From: an uncultured Alphaproteobacteria bacterium
GTDB taxonomy: Bacteria > Pseudomonadota > Alphaproteobacteria > MPNO01 > UBA830
NCBI GenBank assembly: GCA_913046035.1
Contig: CAJWSW010000016.1
Coordinates: 1 to 43,774 of the forward strand
Direction: 5' to 3'
DNA length: 43,774 nt
Shown here: piece after piece, positions 1 to 8,450 of the stretch
Layout: every line of letters starts with the position of its first letter
Position numbering within the stretch: the stretch's first letter is position 1
Program-made: the position numbers and the translations under genes
The notes under the pieces: generated by a model
Seen by the model: the letters and a program-made list of their open reading frames with translations, nothing else
Told to the model about the DNA's origin: nothing
Database searches by the model: none

Positions 1-614
1 TGGTCGAGGGAGAGCGTTTGATCCGCTCAGGAAATTGGGATGGCTGGTCCCCAACCTTCATGATCGGGCATCGGATTTCAGAGAAACGGCTGGGAATCAT
101 AGGTATGGGCCGTATAGGCCAGGCCCTGGCACGGCGCGTCCGAGGTTTTGGTATGACAGTACATTATCATAATCGCCGTCGCTTGCATTCAGAATTAGAG
201 AGAGAGCTTGAGGCGACTTACTGGGATAATCTTGATCAGATGTTGGCCCACATGGATTTTATTTCCATCAACTGTCCGCATACTAAGGAAACGCATCATC
301 TATTAAGTGCAGAACGGCTGGCCTTGCTCAAGGCCCACGCATTTGTTGTCAATACTGCACGCGGGGAAATAATTGACGAGGCAGCATTAGCTCGAATGTT
401 AGCTAGCGGAAAAATCGCCGGTGCAGGATTAGATGTATATGAGCGGGAGCCGGCTATAGAACCGGCGTTATTGGAACTCGACAATGTAGTGTTAGCCCCA
501 CATTTGGGTTCAGCGACCCACGAGGGGCGAATCGCAATGGGAGAGAGAGTTATTGTAAATATCAAAAGTTTCGTCGATCACCACCGGCCGCCAGATCGCG
601 TATACGAAATCTAG
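1..614 (+). CDS. D-isomer-specific 2-hydroxyacid dehydrogenase (glyoxylate/hydroxypyruvate reductase type), 3' part
   Basis: This is the C-terminal part of an NAD(P)-dependent 2-hydroxyacid dehydrogenase, which interconverts 2-oxoacids and D-2-hydroxyacids. The frame is open from base 3, so the true start lies upstream of the window and the TTG at 18 should not be taken as a start. The translation shows the dinucleotide-binding loop IIGMGRIGQALARR, the substrate-binding arginine in VNTARGEIID, the glutamate in DVYEREP and the catalytic histidine in APHLGSATH, in the order and spacing of the family. About 200 of the usual 310-330 residues are present. GyaR/GhrB-type glyoxylate reductase is the closest match by eye, but substrate cannot be settled from this fragment. 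It converges on the minus-strand block beginning at 651. Confidence 0.9.
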   Translation, partial: VEGERLIRSGNWDGWSPTFMIGHRISEKRLGIIGMGRIGQALARRVRGFGMTVHYHNRRRLHSELERELEATYWDNLDQMLAHMDFISINCPHTKETHHLLSAERLALLKAHAFVVNTARGEIIDEAALARMLASGKIAGAGLDVYEREPAIEPALLELDNVVLAPHLGSATHEGRIAMGERVIVNIKSFVDHHRPPDRVYEI

Positions 615-650
615 GCAATACTTATTAATGCATTGCTGCGTCGGCCTGCT

Positions 651-1034
651 TCAGATGTACAGCATAGCCCCATCCGATGATGCGTCTGCAATAAAGCTTA
701 CAACGCTACCTTCCCGGACCTCAATATCTGATCGAAACTGTTCCCGCTTCACCCGTGATACCCTCAATCCCATTTCGCAGAACATGAATGATGCGCCCAT
801 TTCGGCGCAAACAGCCAGCAATTCCTCGAAGGTTGCCAGTTGTTTTTGTTTCAGCGCAGCCTCTGCCTTGGCGTCTACAAAATTTAATGTAAGTGCTCGG
901 ATGCCTTCCATAGTGAAAAAAAGCGTGACTGGTTTTCCGGTGGCGAGGGCCGCACTCGCTATCACCAGTGCATAGTGAACCCGATCAAAATCGGATGATT
1001 GAACAATTAGGGATAGTTTGTCGGGTGATGCCAT
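651..1034 (-). CDS. DsrE/DsrF-like family protein
   Basis: This encodes a 127-residue soluble protein of the DsrE/YchN fold: an early LSLIVQSSDFDRVHYAL strand-helix, then VTLFFTMEGIRALTL, and a Cys in FCEMGL (C86), the place where many family members carry a conserved cysteine. Family members bind or transfer sulfur or act as small peroxiredoxin-like proteins; the precise role here is unknown. It is the last gene of a minus-strand run and starts 12 bases after the stop of the ThiF/MoeB-like gene, so the two are probably co-transcribed. A MoeB-type activator next to a sulfur-handling fold suggests a sulfur-carrier link, which is inference. Confidence 0.75.
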   Translation of the reverse strand: MASPDKLSLIVQSSDFDRVHYALVIASAALATGKPVTLFFTMEGIRALTLNFVDAKAEAALKQKQLATFEELLAVCAEMGASFMFCEMGLRVSRVKREQFRSDIEVREGSVVSFIADASSDGAMLYI

Positions 1035-1046
1035 CGGATGGCTTCG

Positions 1047-1841
1047 CTAAGCCGCGTAAGCGGAAAGGTCGGTGATCGAAGGTTCGTCACCACAAAGAGA
1101 GCATGTCGGATCCCGAGGAAGCTTTATTTTCCGAAAGTCAGCGGCAAGTGCGTCGTAAATCATAAGAAATCCGGAAAGCGTGTCGCCTAGTTGTAAGATT
1201 TCTTTTAGCACCTCCACTGCCTGAAGGGACCCGACCGTTCCTGCTAACGCTCCAAGCACACCGCTCTCGGCGCAGCTTGGGACCAGCCCAGATGGTGGTT
1301 TATCTCTGTAAAGACAGCGATAGCATGGTTTTTTGTCGTCGCGGCCAGATCGAAACGTTGCGATTTGACCTTCGAAGCGAAGGATGGCTCCGGACACCAG
1401 AGTTTTGCCTGCTAGATGACAAGCATCGTTCACAAGAAATCGGGTGTCAAAGTTGTCGCTTCCGTCGGCCACGATGTCGTATTCACTAAACAAATCACGA
1501 ACGTTGTCGGCTGTTAACCGGGTACCGTGTGGGACAAAAGACACATTTGGATTAATTGCAGAAACGGCCTCACCAGCGCTTTTAACCTTGGGCATGCCGA
1601 TCCGATCAGTAGCATGAATGACCTGTCGTTGCAGGTTGGAAAGATCGACTGTATCGTCGTCAACTACACCAAGAGTGCCAACTCCCGCTGCGGCGAGATA
1701 CATCAGAAGCGGTGCACCGAGTCCGCCGGCTCCAATCACGAGAACTTTAGCGTTTATCAATTTTTCCTGACCTATGCCACCGACTTCCGGCAGAACGATG
1801 TGGCGGGCGTAGCGCTTAATTTGTTCTTCTGAGAAGCTCAC
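1047..1841 (-). CDS. moeB: ThiF/MoeB/HesA family adenylyltransferase
   Basis: This is an E1-like enzyme that adenylates the C-terminal Gly-Gly of a sulfur-carrier protein (MoaD or ThiS type) for molybdopterin or thiamin synthesis. It shows the nucleotide-binding GAGGLGAPLLMYLAAAGVG, the acidic turn and arginine finger region DDDTVDLSNLQRQVIH, and two zinc-binding CxxC pairs (CYRC and CSLC). The GTG at 1841 is chosen because it is preceded by AGGAG at good spacing and gives the usual N terminus SFSEEQIKRYARHI. An upstream in-frame start at 1889 would overlap dut and add 16 unrelated residues. The product is 264 residues, without a rhodanese domain. It could serve MoaD, ThiS or both; moeB is the default call. 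Confidence 0.88.
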   Translation of the reverse strand: MSFSEEQIKRYARHIVLPEVGGIGQEKLINAKVLVIGAGGLGAPLLMYLAAAGVGTLGVVDDDTVDLSNLQRQVIHATDRIGMPKVKSAGEAVSAINPNVSFVPHGTRLTADNVRDLFSEYDIVADGSDNFDTRFLVNDACHLAGKTLVSGAILRFEGQIATFRSGRDDKKPCYRCLYRDKPPSGLVPSCAESGVLGALAGTVGSLQAVEVLKEILQLGDTLSGFLMIYDALAADFRKIKLPRDPTCSLCGDEPSITDLSAYAA

Positions 1842-1854
1842 ACGTCTACTCCTG

Positions 1855-2304
1855 TCACGCCCCGGTTGAGCCAAAACCGCCGGTGCCACGATCAGTTTGT
1901 AACAAAGTGTCTACTTCGGTCACCTGCACCTGTGCAACTGGAGCAATCACCATCTGGGCAATACGCATTCCCCGTTCGATGAGAAAATCCTCGGCCCCAT
2001 GATTGATCAATATCACTTTTAACTCGCCCCGGTAATCGGCATCGATGGTGCCCGGAGTATTAAGGACGGTGATCCCATTCTTAGCAGCAATGCCGGATCT
2101 TGGGCGCACCTGCGCTTCGTAACCGGCGGGAAGGGAGATTGCCAGACCTGTTGGTATTACAGTGCTGGCCCCGGGTACTAACAACACAGCAGCATCGACC
2201 GCTGCGGCGAGGTCCATACCAGCGGATTGGGCTGTTGCGTACGTTGGTAATGGTAGGTCTGTATTATGTGGGCATCGAGTTATTAAAACTTTTATTGAAT
2301 TCAT
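1855..2304 (-). CDS. dut: Deoxyuridine 5'-triphosphate nucleotidohydrolase (dUTPase)
   Basis: This hydrolyses dUTP to dUMP and pyrophosphate, keeping uracil out of DNA and supplying dUMP for thymidylate synthesis. All five motifs of trimeric dUTPases are visible in order: [39 protein letters not shown] and the glycine-rich C-terminal arm [10 protein letters not shown]. The length of 149 residues is typical. Its ATG overlaps the TGA of coaBC (ATGA), implying translational coupling, a pairing (coaBC-dut) common in bacteria. Confidence 0.97.
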   Translation of the reverse strand: MNSIKVLITRCPHNTDLPLPTYATAQSAGMDLAAAVDAAVLLVPGASTVIPTGLAISLPAGYEAQVRPRSGIAAKNGITVLNTPGTIDADYRGELKVILINHGAEDFLIERGMRIAQMVIAPVAQVQVTEVDTLLQTDRGTGGFGSTGA

Positions 2305-3521
2305 TCAGCAGCTCTCGCGAAGGTCTTAAAATGCTCAGTGATACGGTCTACAAGGCGATCCGCGACCCCAGTCTTAGCGAGCAGTGGCCAATCTTCTATT
2401 ACGTTTTCCGTGATGAAATGTACTTTGTTTTCATCGCTACCAAATGTGTTTGTTCCCGAGGAGACGTCGTTAGCTATGATCCAGTCACACCCTTTGTAGT
2501 CGCGCTTGGTCACAGCGTTCTCGATAATATCGTTAGTTTCAGCAGCAAATCCCACGACTAGATGTGGTCGCCGATCTGCAGAGTCCGCGAGGGTGCGAAG
2601 GATATCGGGGTTTTCAAGGATATTAAGCGACGCAGCTGTCGTGTGATCTCTTTTTTTCATCTTCCGATCGTCTATTTTCTCTGGGCGCCAGTCCGCTACG
2701 GCAGCAGCGCAAATTGCCATATCCGCTGGCAGCGAGGCAAGCACGGCGTTGAGCATATCCTGTGCGGATTCGATACGAACAATCTTAACGCCTGCTGGAT
2801 TGGGTTCATGTGTCGGGCCGGTGACTAATGTAGTACGCGCCCCCCGAGCAGCCAGCGCGGATGCGATCGCGTGTCCCTGTTTGCCAGACGATCGATTGGC
2901 GATATAGCGCACTGGGTCGATAGCCTCATGGGTCGGCCCGCTGGTCACAATCGCATGGCGACCGGCGAGTGGGGCGTAGGCATGAAAATAGTCGTCAATA
3001 GCATCTGAGATTCCTGCTGGTTCCGCCATTCGGCCTTCGCCGAATTCACCGCAGGCCATTTTGCCCTCAGTCGGGCCTATGAATATGACTTCGCGGGACT
3101 TCAGTATCGAAATGTTATTTTGAGTTGCTGGGTGTTCCCACATTCGGACGTTCATCGCTGGAGCGACCATGATATCTTTATCCGTTGCAAGAAGGGTCGT
3201 CGTGGCGAGGTCGTCCCCAACCCCTTGGGCCATTTTCGCCAAAATATTGGCGGTGGCTGGCGCGACAACAACCAGATCTGCGTCGCGCGATAATTGAATA
3301 TGTCCCATTTCAGCCTCGTCTGTTAACGAGAATAGGTCTCTATATACCTTGTCCCCACTAAGCGCAGAGACCGATAATGGTGTTACGAACTGGGTTGCTG
3401 ATTCAGTAACTATGCACCGAACGAATGCTCCATGTTCTCGTAGGTGGCGAATCAAATCGAGGCTTTTATATGCCGCAATACCACCTGATATAATTAGAAG
3501 TATGCGTTTGCCAGGAAGCAT
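2301..3521 (-). CDS. coaBC: Bifunctional phosphopantothenoylcysteine decarboxylase / phosphopantothenate-cysteine ligase
   Basis: This carries two consecutive steps of coenzyme A synthesis: ligation of cysteine to 4'-phosphopantothenate (CoaB) and FMN-dependent decarboxylation (CoaC). The N-terminal flavoprotein half shows the FMN-binding start [19 protein letters not shown], the catalytic histidine in [27 protein letters not shown], and the substrate-clamp cysteine in [10 protein letters not shown]. The C-terminal CoaB half starts near [20 protein letters not shown] and contains AAAVADWRP and the lysine-rich KMKKR. The length (406) matches the fused enzyme. A good ribosome site (GGGAAGG) precedes the ATG. 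It lies downstream of ubiB by 70 bases and overlaps dut by four. Confidence 0.97.
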   Translation of the reverse strand: MLPGKRILLIISGGIAAYKSLDLIRHLREHGAFVRCIVTESATQFVTPLSVSALSGDKVYRDLFSLTDEAEMGHIQLSRDADLVVVAPATANILAKMAQGVGDDLATTTLLATDKDIMVAPAMNVRMWEHPATQNNISILKSREVIFIGPTEGKMACGEFGEGRMAEPAGISDAIDDYFHAYAPLAGRHAIVTSGPTHEAIDPVRYIANRSSGKQGHAIASALAARGARTTLVTGPTHEPNPAGVKIVRIESAQDMLNAVLASLPADMAICAAAVADWRPEKIDDRKMKKRDHTTAASLNILENPDILRTLADSADRRPHLVVGFAAETNDIIENAVTKRDYKGCDWIIANDVSSGTNTFGSDENKVHFITENVIEDWPLLAKTGVADRLVDRITEHFKTFARAAE

Positions 3522-3591
3522 CCAATACCTTCCCTGTGCCTGTAAATCTTATAACCTTATGATTTTAAAGCTTTTCTAAAAAAAAGTGAAG

Positions 3592-5142
3592 TTATTCGAG
3601 TACAATAGTGGCTATTACTATAATTGCTGCTGCAATCACCCAGAACCCTGTCGTCCAGTGCCGCCGTCGAACGCCCGTTAATGTTTGGAGCGAGGTGGGA
3701 TCGACCTGTATCCCATGCTTTGATGCCCTGCCCAGCGTTTCTTCAACCTCCTTGATGAGGAAGGGCATGCGTTCGAACATGTCTAGCATGGAATTGGCGG
3801 TGTCCCGGATACGAGTCTCCGGCGCCATACGCTCGAGCATCCATTGCTCGATTAAAGGTTTTGCCAGCTCCCACATGTTCACGTCGGGACATAACTTTCG
3901 CCCAACCCCCTCTGCCACTAGCATGGTTTTTTGCAGTAAAAGAAGCTGGGGTTGTGCTTCCATCTGGAATTTTTTGGTAATTGTGAAGAGCTGTTCTAAA
4001 AGCCGGGCGAGGGATATTTCCCCCAGCGGCAGACCGAGTATAGGCTCGGCAATCGATCGGGCCGCTTGAGCAAATTCATCGATTGACTGATCAGCCGGCA
4101 CATATCCGGCTCGGACATGCACAGCAGCGACCTGCCGGTAGTTGCCGGTAAGAAAACCGTGTAGCATTTCGGCAAGGTATTCGCGAGTGTGTCTGTCGAG
4201 GCGACCCATGATCCCGAAATCAACCGCGTGAAAGACCCCCTGATCATCCACGAACATGTTTCCTGGATGAAGGTCAGCATGAAAGTACCCATCGCGAAAG
4301 ACTTGAAAAAAGAAAACTTTCGCAAAAACAGCCACAATGTCTTCGGTGTCAGATGAGCTCATTTCTGCAAGATTAAGCTCGTTTAAGGGGGTCGCGTTGA
4401 TCCATTCGGTGGCCATCACCCGTCGGTTTGTGTACGTCCAATGGACGGTGGGCACAGAAAATTGGGGTTCATCGATGAAATTTTCACGGAGCTCTTCTGC
4501 TGCTGCAGCCTCAAAACGGAGATCCATCTCAATTTCAACTGACCGAATGATTGTATCGATTGCCTCTACTAGGCGCAGACGGCGTAATTCAGGGCGCGCT
4601 TGCTCAATCCTTGTAGCTGCCCAGCGGGCAAGATCAAGATCCCGCGCGAACGCTGCCTCGATTTCTGGCCTGAGAACTTTTATTGCCAATTCCCTGCCAT
4701 CCGGCAAAGTCGCTCGGTGCACCTGTGCAATTGACGCTGCTGCGATTGGTTCTGGTTCGAAGGTTTTAAAGAGTTCCTCCGCTGGCTTTTTGAGTTCAGC
4801 CTCAATAGTTTGCTTCGCAACGTTTCCATCAAATGGCGGGAGCCGGTCTTGAAGGGACTGAAGATCATCGGCGAGAGTATCTCCTATCAAGTCTGGCCGA
4901 ACTGATAGTGCTTGGCCCAGCTTAACAAAGGCAGGGCCTAGTTCTACAAGTGCTTTTTTTAAGCGCTCGCCAGGGCGTTTTTGCGCCATGCTGGATTTCC
5001 GGGGTGCGAGGAGGCTTGCGCGTATGAGGGCCGAAAAAATTTTCGGCATTCCTGCATTCTCTATGGGAAACAGTGCATCATTTCGAGCGAGCGTTCGGAT
5101 AACCGTGACCGCTCGGCTCATGTGGCGTAAGCCAGAAAACAT
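3592..5142 (-). CDS. ubiB: Ubiquinone biosynthesis atypical kinase/ATPase UbiB
   Basis: UbiB is a membrane-anchored protein-kinase-like ATPase (ADCK/ABC1 family) required for ubiquinone synthesis. Family hallmarks are present: the N-terminal KxGQ motif (K74-Q77, in FVKLGQALSVRPDL), the alanine-rich nucleotide loop AAASIAQVH in place of a glycine loop, the lysine in LAIKVLRPE, the catalytic loop FHADLHPGNMFVDD and the metal-binding AVDFG. The C terminus ends in a single hydrophobic segment (FWVIAAAIIVIATIVL), the usual membrane anchor. It begins three bases after the ubiE stop, so the two are a transcriptional unit. AAGGA directly abuts the chosen ATG; a methionine seven codons in has no better signal. 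Confidence 0.96.
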   Translation of the reverse strand: MFSGLRHMSRAVTVIRTLARNDALFPIENAGMPKIFSALIRASLLAPRKSSMAQKRPGERLKKALVELGPAFVKLGQALSVRPDLIGDTLADDLQSLQDRLPPFDGNVAKQTIEAELKKPAEELFKTFEPEPIAAASIAQVHRATLPDGRELAIKVLRPEIEAAFARDLDLARWAATRIEQARPELRRLRLVEAIDTIIRSVEIEMDLRFEAAAAEELRENFIDEPQFSVPTVHWTYTNRRVMATEWINATPLNELNLAEMSSSDTEDIVAVFAKVFFFQVFRDGYFHADLHPGNMFVDDQGVFHAVDFGIMGRLDRHTREYLAEMLHGFLTGNYRQVAAVHVRAGYVPADQSIDEFAQAARSIAEPILGLPLGEISLARLLEQLFTITKKFQMEAQPQLLLLQKTMLVAEGVGRKLCPDVNMWELAKPLIEQWMLERMAPETRIRDTANSMLDMFERMPFLIKEVEETLGRASKHGIQVDPTSLQTLTGVRRRHWTTGFWVIAAAIIVIATIVLE

Positions 5143-5145
5143 TCC

Positions 5146-5916
5146 TTAGACCCGCCAGCCCGAATGCTGCCAGACAACTCCGCCGCTCAGTGGTGTGACA
5201 TTGATATTCCCAAATCCCGCATCCGCCATCTCTTCTGCCAGCGCGCTGGGTTCTGGAAATTGGCGAATGCTCTCGGCTAGATATTTGTATGAATCGCTAT
5301 CGCCGGCGACTTTCTCCCCTAGCCAAGGAAGCACATGGAATGAGTAGGCGTCGTATATTGGCTTAAGCTGCGGCAGGATCTCTGGGCTAAATTCCATGCA
5401 GATGAAGTGACCCCCGGGCTTAAGCGTACGGTGCAATTCCGAAAGTGCGACCTTTCGCTGGGTTACGTTTCGCAGTCCAAATACGATGGTGCAGGCATCA
5501 GCGATTCCGCCCGGTACTGGTAATGCAGCTGCATCCCCGCATACCCTTATAGCGCCACCTAAATTGCCCCTGTCTAATGACCTGTTTTCGCCTGCAGCCA
5601 ACATGTCGGGATTGATATCGCAAATGATGGCGGTGTTACCGCCGCGTTTCAGGTAACCATCCGCGATATCCCCGGTGCCGCCGGCGACGTCGAGAAGTAA
5701 CTCTCCAGCCCGCGGGTTTAGCCGGTCTAGCAAAACCGATTTCCACAGGCGATGCAGACCACCTGACATTAAGTCATTCATGAGATCGTAGCTTTCAGCG
5801 ACTGAAGAAAATACTTTTCGCACCATCAGTGTGTGTTCATCCGGGCTTACTTTACGAAACCCAAAGTCAATTTCGTGCCCTTCCGTTTTATGGGGCTTGT
5901 TTTGGTTTTTATCCAT
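5146..5916 (-). CDS. ubiE: Demethylmenaquinone/2-methoxy-6-polyprenyl-1,4-benzoquinol C-methyltransferase
   Basis: This SAM-dependent C-methyltransferase acts late in ubiquinone (and menaquinone) synthesis. It shows SAM motif I LLLDVAGGTGDIADGYL, the acidic CDINPDMLAAGE, the UbiE-specific IVFGLRNVTQ, LKPGGHFICMEFS and the C-terminal VVWQHSGWRV, where the tryptophan and histidine are typical of the family. The length of 256 is normal. It is the first gene of the minus-strand quinone/CoA block and is divergent from mutM, only 46 bases away. Confidence 0.97.
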   Translation of the reverse strand: MDKNQNKPHKTEGHEIDFGFRKVSPDEHTLMVRKVFSSVAESYDLMNDLMSGGLHRLWKSVLLDRLNPRAGELLLDVAGGTGDIADGYLKRGGNTAIICDINPDMLAAGENRSLDRGNLGGAIRVCGDAAALPVPGGIADACTIVFGLRNVTQRKVALSELHRTLKPGGHFICMEFSPEILPQLKPIYDAYSFHVLPWLGEKVAGDSDSYKYLAESIRQFPEPSALAEEMADAGFGNINVTPLSGGVVWQHSGWRV

Positions 5917-5962
5917 CTATTGGAAGATAGCGCGCCGACGTGGTAATCGCTACCTTATCAAT
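5917..5962. promoter_or_regulatory. Short divergent intergenic region ubiE/mutM
   Basis: Only 46 bases separate the divergent ATG codons of ubiE and mutM, so promoters for both directions must overlap each other or lie inside the opposite coding region. A small inverted repeat (GGTA, five bases, TACC) sits at 5942-5954 in front of mutM. No convincing -35/-10 pair was found in either direction, and neither gene has a strong Shine-Dalgarno sequence here. Confidence 0.4.
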
Positions 5963-6826
5963 ATGCCTGAACTTCCAGAAGTAGAAACTGTCCGCCGTGG
6001 TCTGGCTCAGGCCATGGAAGGCCGCTTGATCAAAAGTGTAAAGGTCCGGCGGTACGATTTGAGATTCCCCGTTCCAGCTGATTTTTCGGATCGGTTGCGT
6101 GGCCGGAGGTTAATGACGCTTGAGAGGCGTGCGAAATATCTGGTCTGCACTTTTGACGACAAAACTGTGATGCTTGCGCATCTCGGAATGTCCGGTCGCA
6201 TGGTGATTGAAAACAGGGGACACCCAAATGTGCCGGGACAGTTCGTACTCAAAAAAGGTATGCACGATGCTCATGAACATATTGTGTTTGAGATTGACAA
6301 CGGAACCACGATCCGGTTTTCCGATCCGCGTCGATTTGGAATGATGTTGTTGACCACTACTTGCGAGTTCTCGTCGCATAAACTTATCCGCCATCTAGGG
6401 CCTGAGCCAATGGAAGATACTTTCACTGGTCCTGTCTTGGCAGCGCGACTCAAGGGTAAGAAAACACCTATAAAATCAGCGCTACTTGATCAGCGTGTAG
6501 TCGCCGGTGTTGGGAATATTTACGCCTGCGAAGCTTTATATGCCGCGAGGATATCGCCGCGGAGGGGCGCTTTCACAGTTCAGGGCGAGCGTGCTGCGCG
6601 GCTGGCTAGTGCTGTTCGCACAGTTCTCAGGCGGGCAATTGACGCCGGCGGTTCGTCGCTACGTGATCATGTTGCGCCGTCGGGCGAACTGGGATATTTC
6701 CAGCATAGCTTTAGCGTATATGGGCGCGAGGGTTGGCCTTGCCCGGGTTGCGATTGTGAGAGGTCTGTTCAACGAATTGTGCAGGCAGGAAGGTCTACGT
6801 TTTTATGCACAAAACGTCAGCGATAA
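5963..6826 (+). CDS. mutM: Formamidopyrimidine-DNA glycosylase (Fpg/MutM)
   Basis: This base-excision repair glycosylase/AP lyase removes 8-oxoguanine and formamidopyrimidines. The ATG at 5963 gives the obligatory N terminus MPELPEVETVRRGL, where proline 2 (after Met removal) is the nucleophile and glutamate 3 is catalytic; ERRAKYLVC supplies the conserved lysine. The helix-two-turn-helix VAGVGNIYACEALYAARISP and the ARISPRRGA turn are intact. The product is 287 residues. The C-terminal zinc finger is unusual: C260, C263 and C282 are present, but the fourth ligand position is Arg285 (codon CGT at 6815-6817, one transition from TGT). C265 might substitute. The enzyme is otherwise complete and the reading frame is intact. 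Confidence 0.95.
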   Translation: MPELPEVETVRRGLAQAMEGRLIKSVKVRRYDLRFPVPADFSDRLRGRRLMTLERRAKYLVCTFDDKTVMLAHLGMSGRMVIENRGHPNVPGQFVLKKGMHDAHEHIVFEIDNGTTIRFSDPRRFGMMLLTTTCEFSSHKLIRHLGPEPMEDTFTGPVLAARLKGKKTPIKSALLDQRVVAGVGNIYACEALYAARISPRRGAFTVQGERAARLASAVRTVLRRAIDAGGSSLRDHVAPSGELGYFQHSFSVYGREGWPCPGCDCERSVQRIVQAGRSTFLCTKRQR

Positions 6827-6831
6827 AGAGT

Positions 6832-7209
6832 ATGTCTTTGCTAGCTCTACTGAGAAATTTGGTATTTTTGACTTCAGTGTTTTCTGCGCAACCGGCGCTG
6901 GCCCAAGCTTTTTTTAATGCTGTTGAAGACCTGCCTTTGGCTCCTGGGCTAGTCCAGACGTTAGACCAAGACATCTTTTTTGAAAGCCTCAGGGGACGGA
7001 TTGTTACCGTTTTTGCCTATGGCGAAGACGGAGTAATTGTATATCGGGAATTTTACAAAAAGGCGCTGCCTCCCCTTGGTTGGGCGTTGCAGGCTGATGG
7101 GACCTATAGCCGCGACAATGAGGTGCTGCAAATAGACTTTAAGGCCCGTGGTCGACGCACGGAAGTGCGAATAAGGGTGGTTCCAATGAAGGCGAAAAAA
7201 GGACCTTGA
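6832..7209 (+). CDS. Small exported protein of unknown function
   Basis: This encodes a 125-residue protein that begins with a clear Sec signal peptide (positively charged start, LLALLRNLVFLTSVFSA core, likely cleavage after QPALAQA). The mature part, about 100 residues, contains DLPLAPGLVQ, FAYGEDGVIVYREFYKKALPPLGW and a basic C terminus, consistent with a periplasmic or membrane-associated protein. The ATG at 6832 follows AAAGAG; an in-frame ATG at 6805 would overlap the mutM end by 22 bases. No enzyme motif or lipobox cysteine was recognised. It is probably transcribed with mutM; function unknown. Confidence 0.7.
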   Translation: MSLLALLRNLVFLTSVFSAQPALAQAFFNAVEDLPLAPGLVQTLDQDIFFESLRGRIVTVFAYGEDGVIVYREFYKKALPPLGWALQADGTYSRDNEVLQIDFKARGRRTEVRIRVVPMKAKKGP

Positions 7210-7223
7210 ATGTGCCGTAATAC

Positions 7224-7252
7224 TTGACGGAGAGTTACTTCCTCCTTATTAA
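7224..7252 (+). promoter_or_regulatory. Sigma-70-type promoter of rpsT
   Basis: TTGACG (7224-7229) and TATTAA (7247-7252) are separated by exactly 17 bases, close to the housekeeping consensus. Transcription would start near 7259, giving a leader of only about 16 bases that contains the AAGGGGA ribosome site (7264-7270) before the rpsT ATG at 7275. The leader seems too short for the kind of structured leader through which S20 autoregulates in E. coli. Confidence 0.7.
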
Positions 7253-7274
7253 CGGATGTGATTAAGGGGAAATT

Positions 7275-7538
7275 ATGGCAAACACATCCTCCGCTAAGAA
7301 GCGGATTCGACGCGATGAGCGCAAGTCTCACATTAACATAAGTCGGCGTAGTCGGATCAGGACATACATAAAGAGGGTTGAAGCTGCTATCGAGGAAGGT
7401 AATAAGGATGCAGCCAGTGCCGCGCTAAAAGAGGCGCAGCCAGAAATGATGCGTGGCGTATCACGTGGTGTTTATAAGAAAAACACGGCAGCGCGAAAAA
7501 TTTCCCGTCTTTCGCACAGAATCAACAAGATCCAATAA
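7275..7538 (+). CDS. rpsT: 30S ribosomal protein S20
   Basis: S20 is a primary-binding three-helix protein of the small ribosomal subunit. The 87-residue, strongly basic sequence begins [17 protein letters not shown], continues with [19 protein letters not shown] and ends with [17 protein letters not shown], all typical of bacterial S20. It has its own promoter (7224-7252) and a strong ribosome site. Its place just upstream of the dnaA region is common in alphaproteobacteria. Confidence 0.98.
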   Translation: MANTSSAKKRIRRDERKSHINISRRSRIRTYIKRVEAAIEEGNKDAASAALKEAQPEMMRGVSRGVYKKNTAARKISRLSHRINKIQ

Positions 7539-7979
7539 CGGAATTCTGAAATCGATCGTTTGAATCGAACAAATTTTCAAACAACTTTAATTATCAACCT
7601 ATCGGGTCGGACTCGACTTGTCTCTTTTCTGTTTGAGGTTAATTGGGTAAGTGCTGGTCTTGATTTTTGGATCTTCCACAGGTTATTAACGTTTCCAATC
7701 TGTCAACCCTATAAATTTTCATGAATCGTAAATTTTTTGTCTTCTAGCAGTGCCCCACCCGTTGCACGACCGACCGGTCAGGGGTACATTAACAAATCGG
7801 CTTAGTAGGGAGAGTCGGGCATATAAGAACCCGCTGGCAGTCTTTTTATTTTCAATCCATTTAGTTTTTCGTGTGCTGAGAAACTGCTTGTATTGCCGAA
7901 GTAATGGATGGCTGGTTCAAATAAAAAATAAGTAGTGTGGGTTAAAAACGTGGTGAAACGGGCCAAAAAGGGGCAGTAT
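7539..7979. other. Intergenic region rpsT to rhodanese/dnaA, rich in GANTC sites
   Basis: This 441-base gap has no recognisable gene. A 6-bp inverted repeat (GTTTGA/TCAAAC, 7558-7582) follows rpsT without a U-tract. Four GANTC motifs, the target of the alphaproteobacterial cell-cycle methylase CcrM, lie at 7562, 7610, 7723 and 7812, against roughly one expected by chance in that span. Only weak DnaA-box-like words occur (TTATCAACC near 7591, TCTTCCACA near 7672; two mismatches each), so it does not look like a standard oriC. It should contain the promoter of the rhodanese-dnaA unit. Confidence 0.5.
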
Positions 7980-8447
7980 ATGGGTCAGTCTACCGCACTT
8001 GAAAATGCCATTGTCGGACAGGTAAGCAGTGGTGGTTACGCTGGTGATGTTAAAGCGTTCACGGCTTGGGAGGCCGTAAAAAATTCGCCTAACGCTGTTT
8101 TAGTAGACGTGCGGACCCAAGCCGAATGGAACTTCGTCGGTGTTCCAGATTTGTCATCAGTCGGTAAACAGCCACTTTTTATTGAATGGCAGATGTTTCC
8201 CACAATGGAACTGAATGCCTCGTTTGTGGATATGGTCATTGCTGCGGCGCCGGACAAAATGGCACCATTGTATTTTTTGTGTCGCTCAGGTGCTCGCTCT
8301 AAATCCGCCGCTGTGGCGATGACAGAAGCAGGCTATGTACTTTGTTACAACATAGCACCAGGTTTCGAAGGCCCGCATGACGGCGAACAGCATCGCGGCT
8401 CTGTCGAAGGGTGGAAAGCCAGCGACTTGCCTTGGGTTCAGGGGTAA
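7980..8447 (+). CDS. Rhodanese-like domain protein
   Basis: This is a single-domain rhodanese (sulfurtransferase-like) of 155 residues. It has AVLVDVRTQAEW, the conserved strand-loop after the first beta unit, and an active-site loop FLCRSGARSKSAA with the persulfide-forming cysteine at C101, followed by AMTEAGYVLCYNIAPGFEG. The ATG at 7980 is preferred over the GTG at 7935 because an AGGGG ribosome site precedes it and the extra residues are not conserved-looking. It ends three bases before the dnaA ATG, so translation and transcription are probably linked. The sulfur acceptor is unknown. Confidence 0.85.
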   Translation: MGQSTALENAIVGQVSSGGYAGDVKAFTAWEAVKNSPNAVLVDVRTQAEWNFVGVPDLSSVGKQPLFIEWQMFPTMELNASFVDMVIAAAPDKMAPLYFLCRSGARSKSAAVAMTEAGYVLCYNIAPGFEGPHDGEQHRGSVEGWKASDLPWVQG

Positions 8448-8450
8448 CGC

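Noticed and set aside
5831-5962. Longer N-terminal extension of mutM
   Set aside because: The extension lies within divergent ubiE and would hide the catalytic N-terminal proline, which must follow the initiator Met.
7539-7979. Possible oriC next to dnaA
   Set aside because: Only two DnaA-box-like words with two mismatches each were found, no tandem boxes and no clear unwinding element. In many alphaproteobacteria oriC is not at dnaA.
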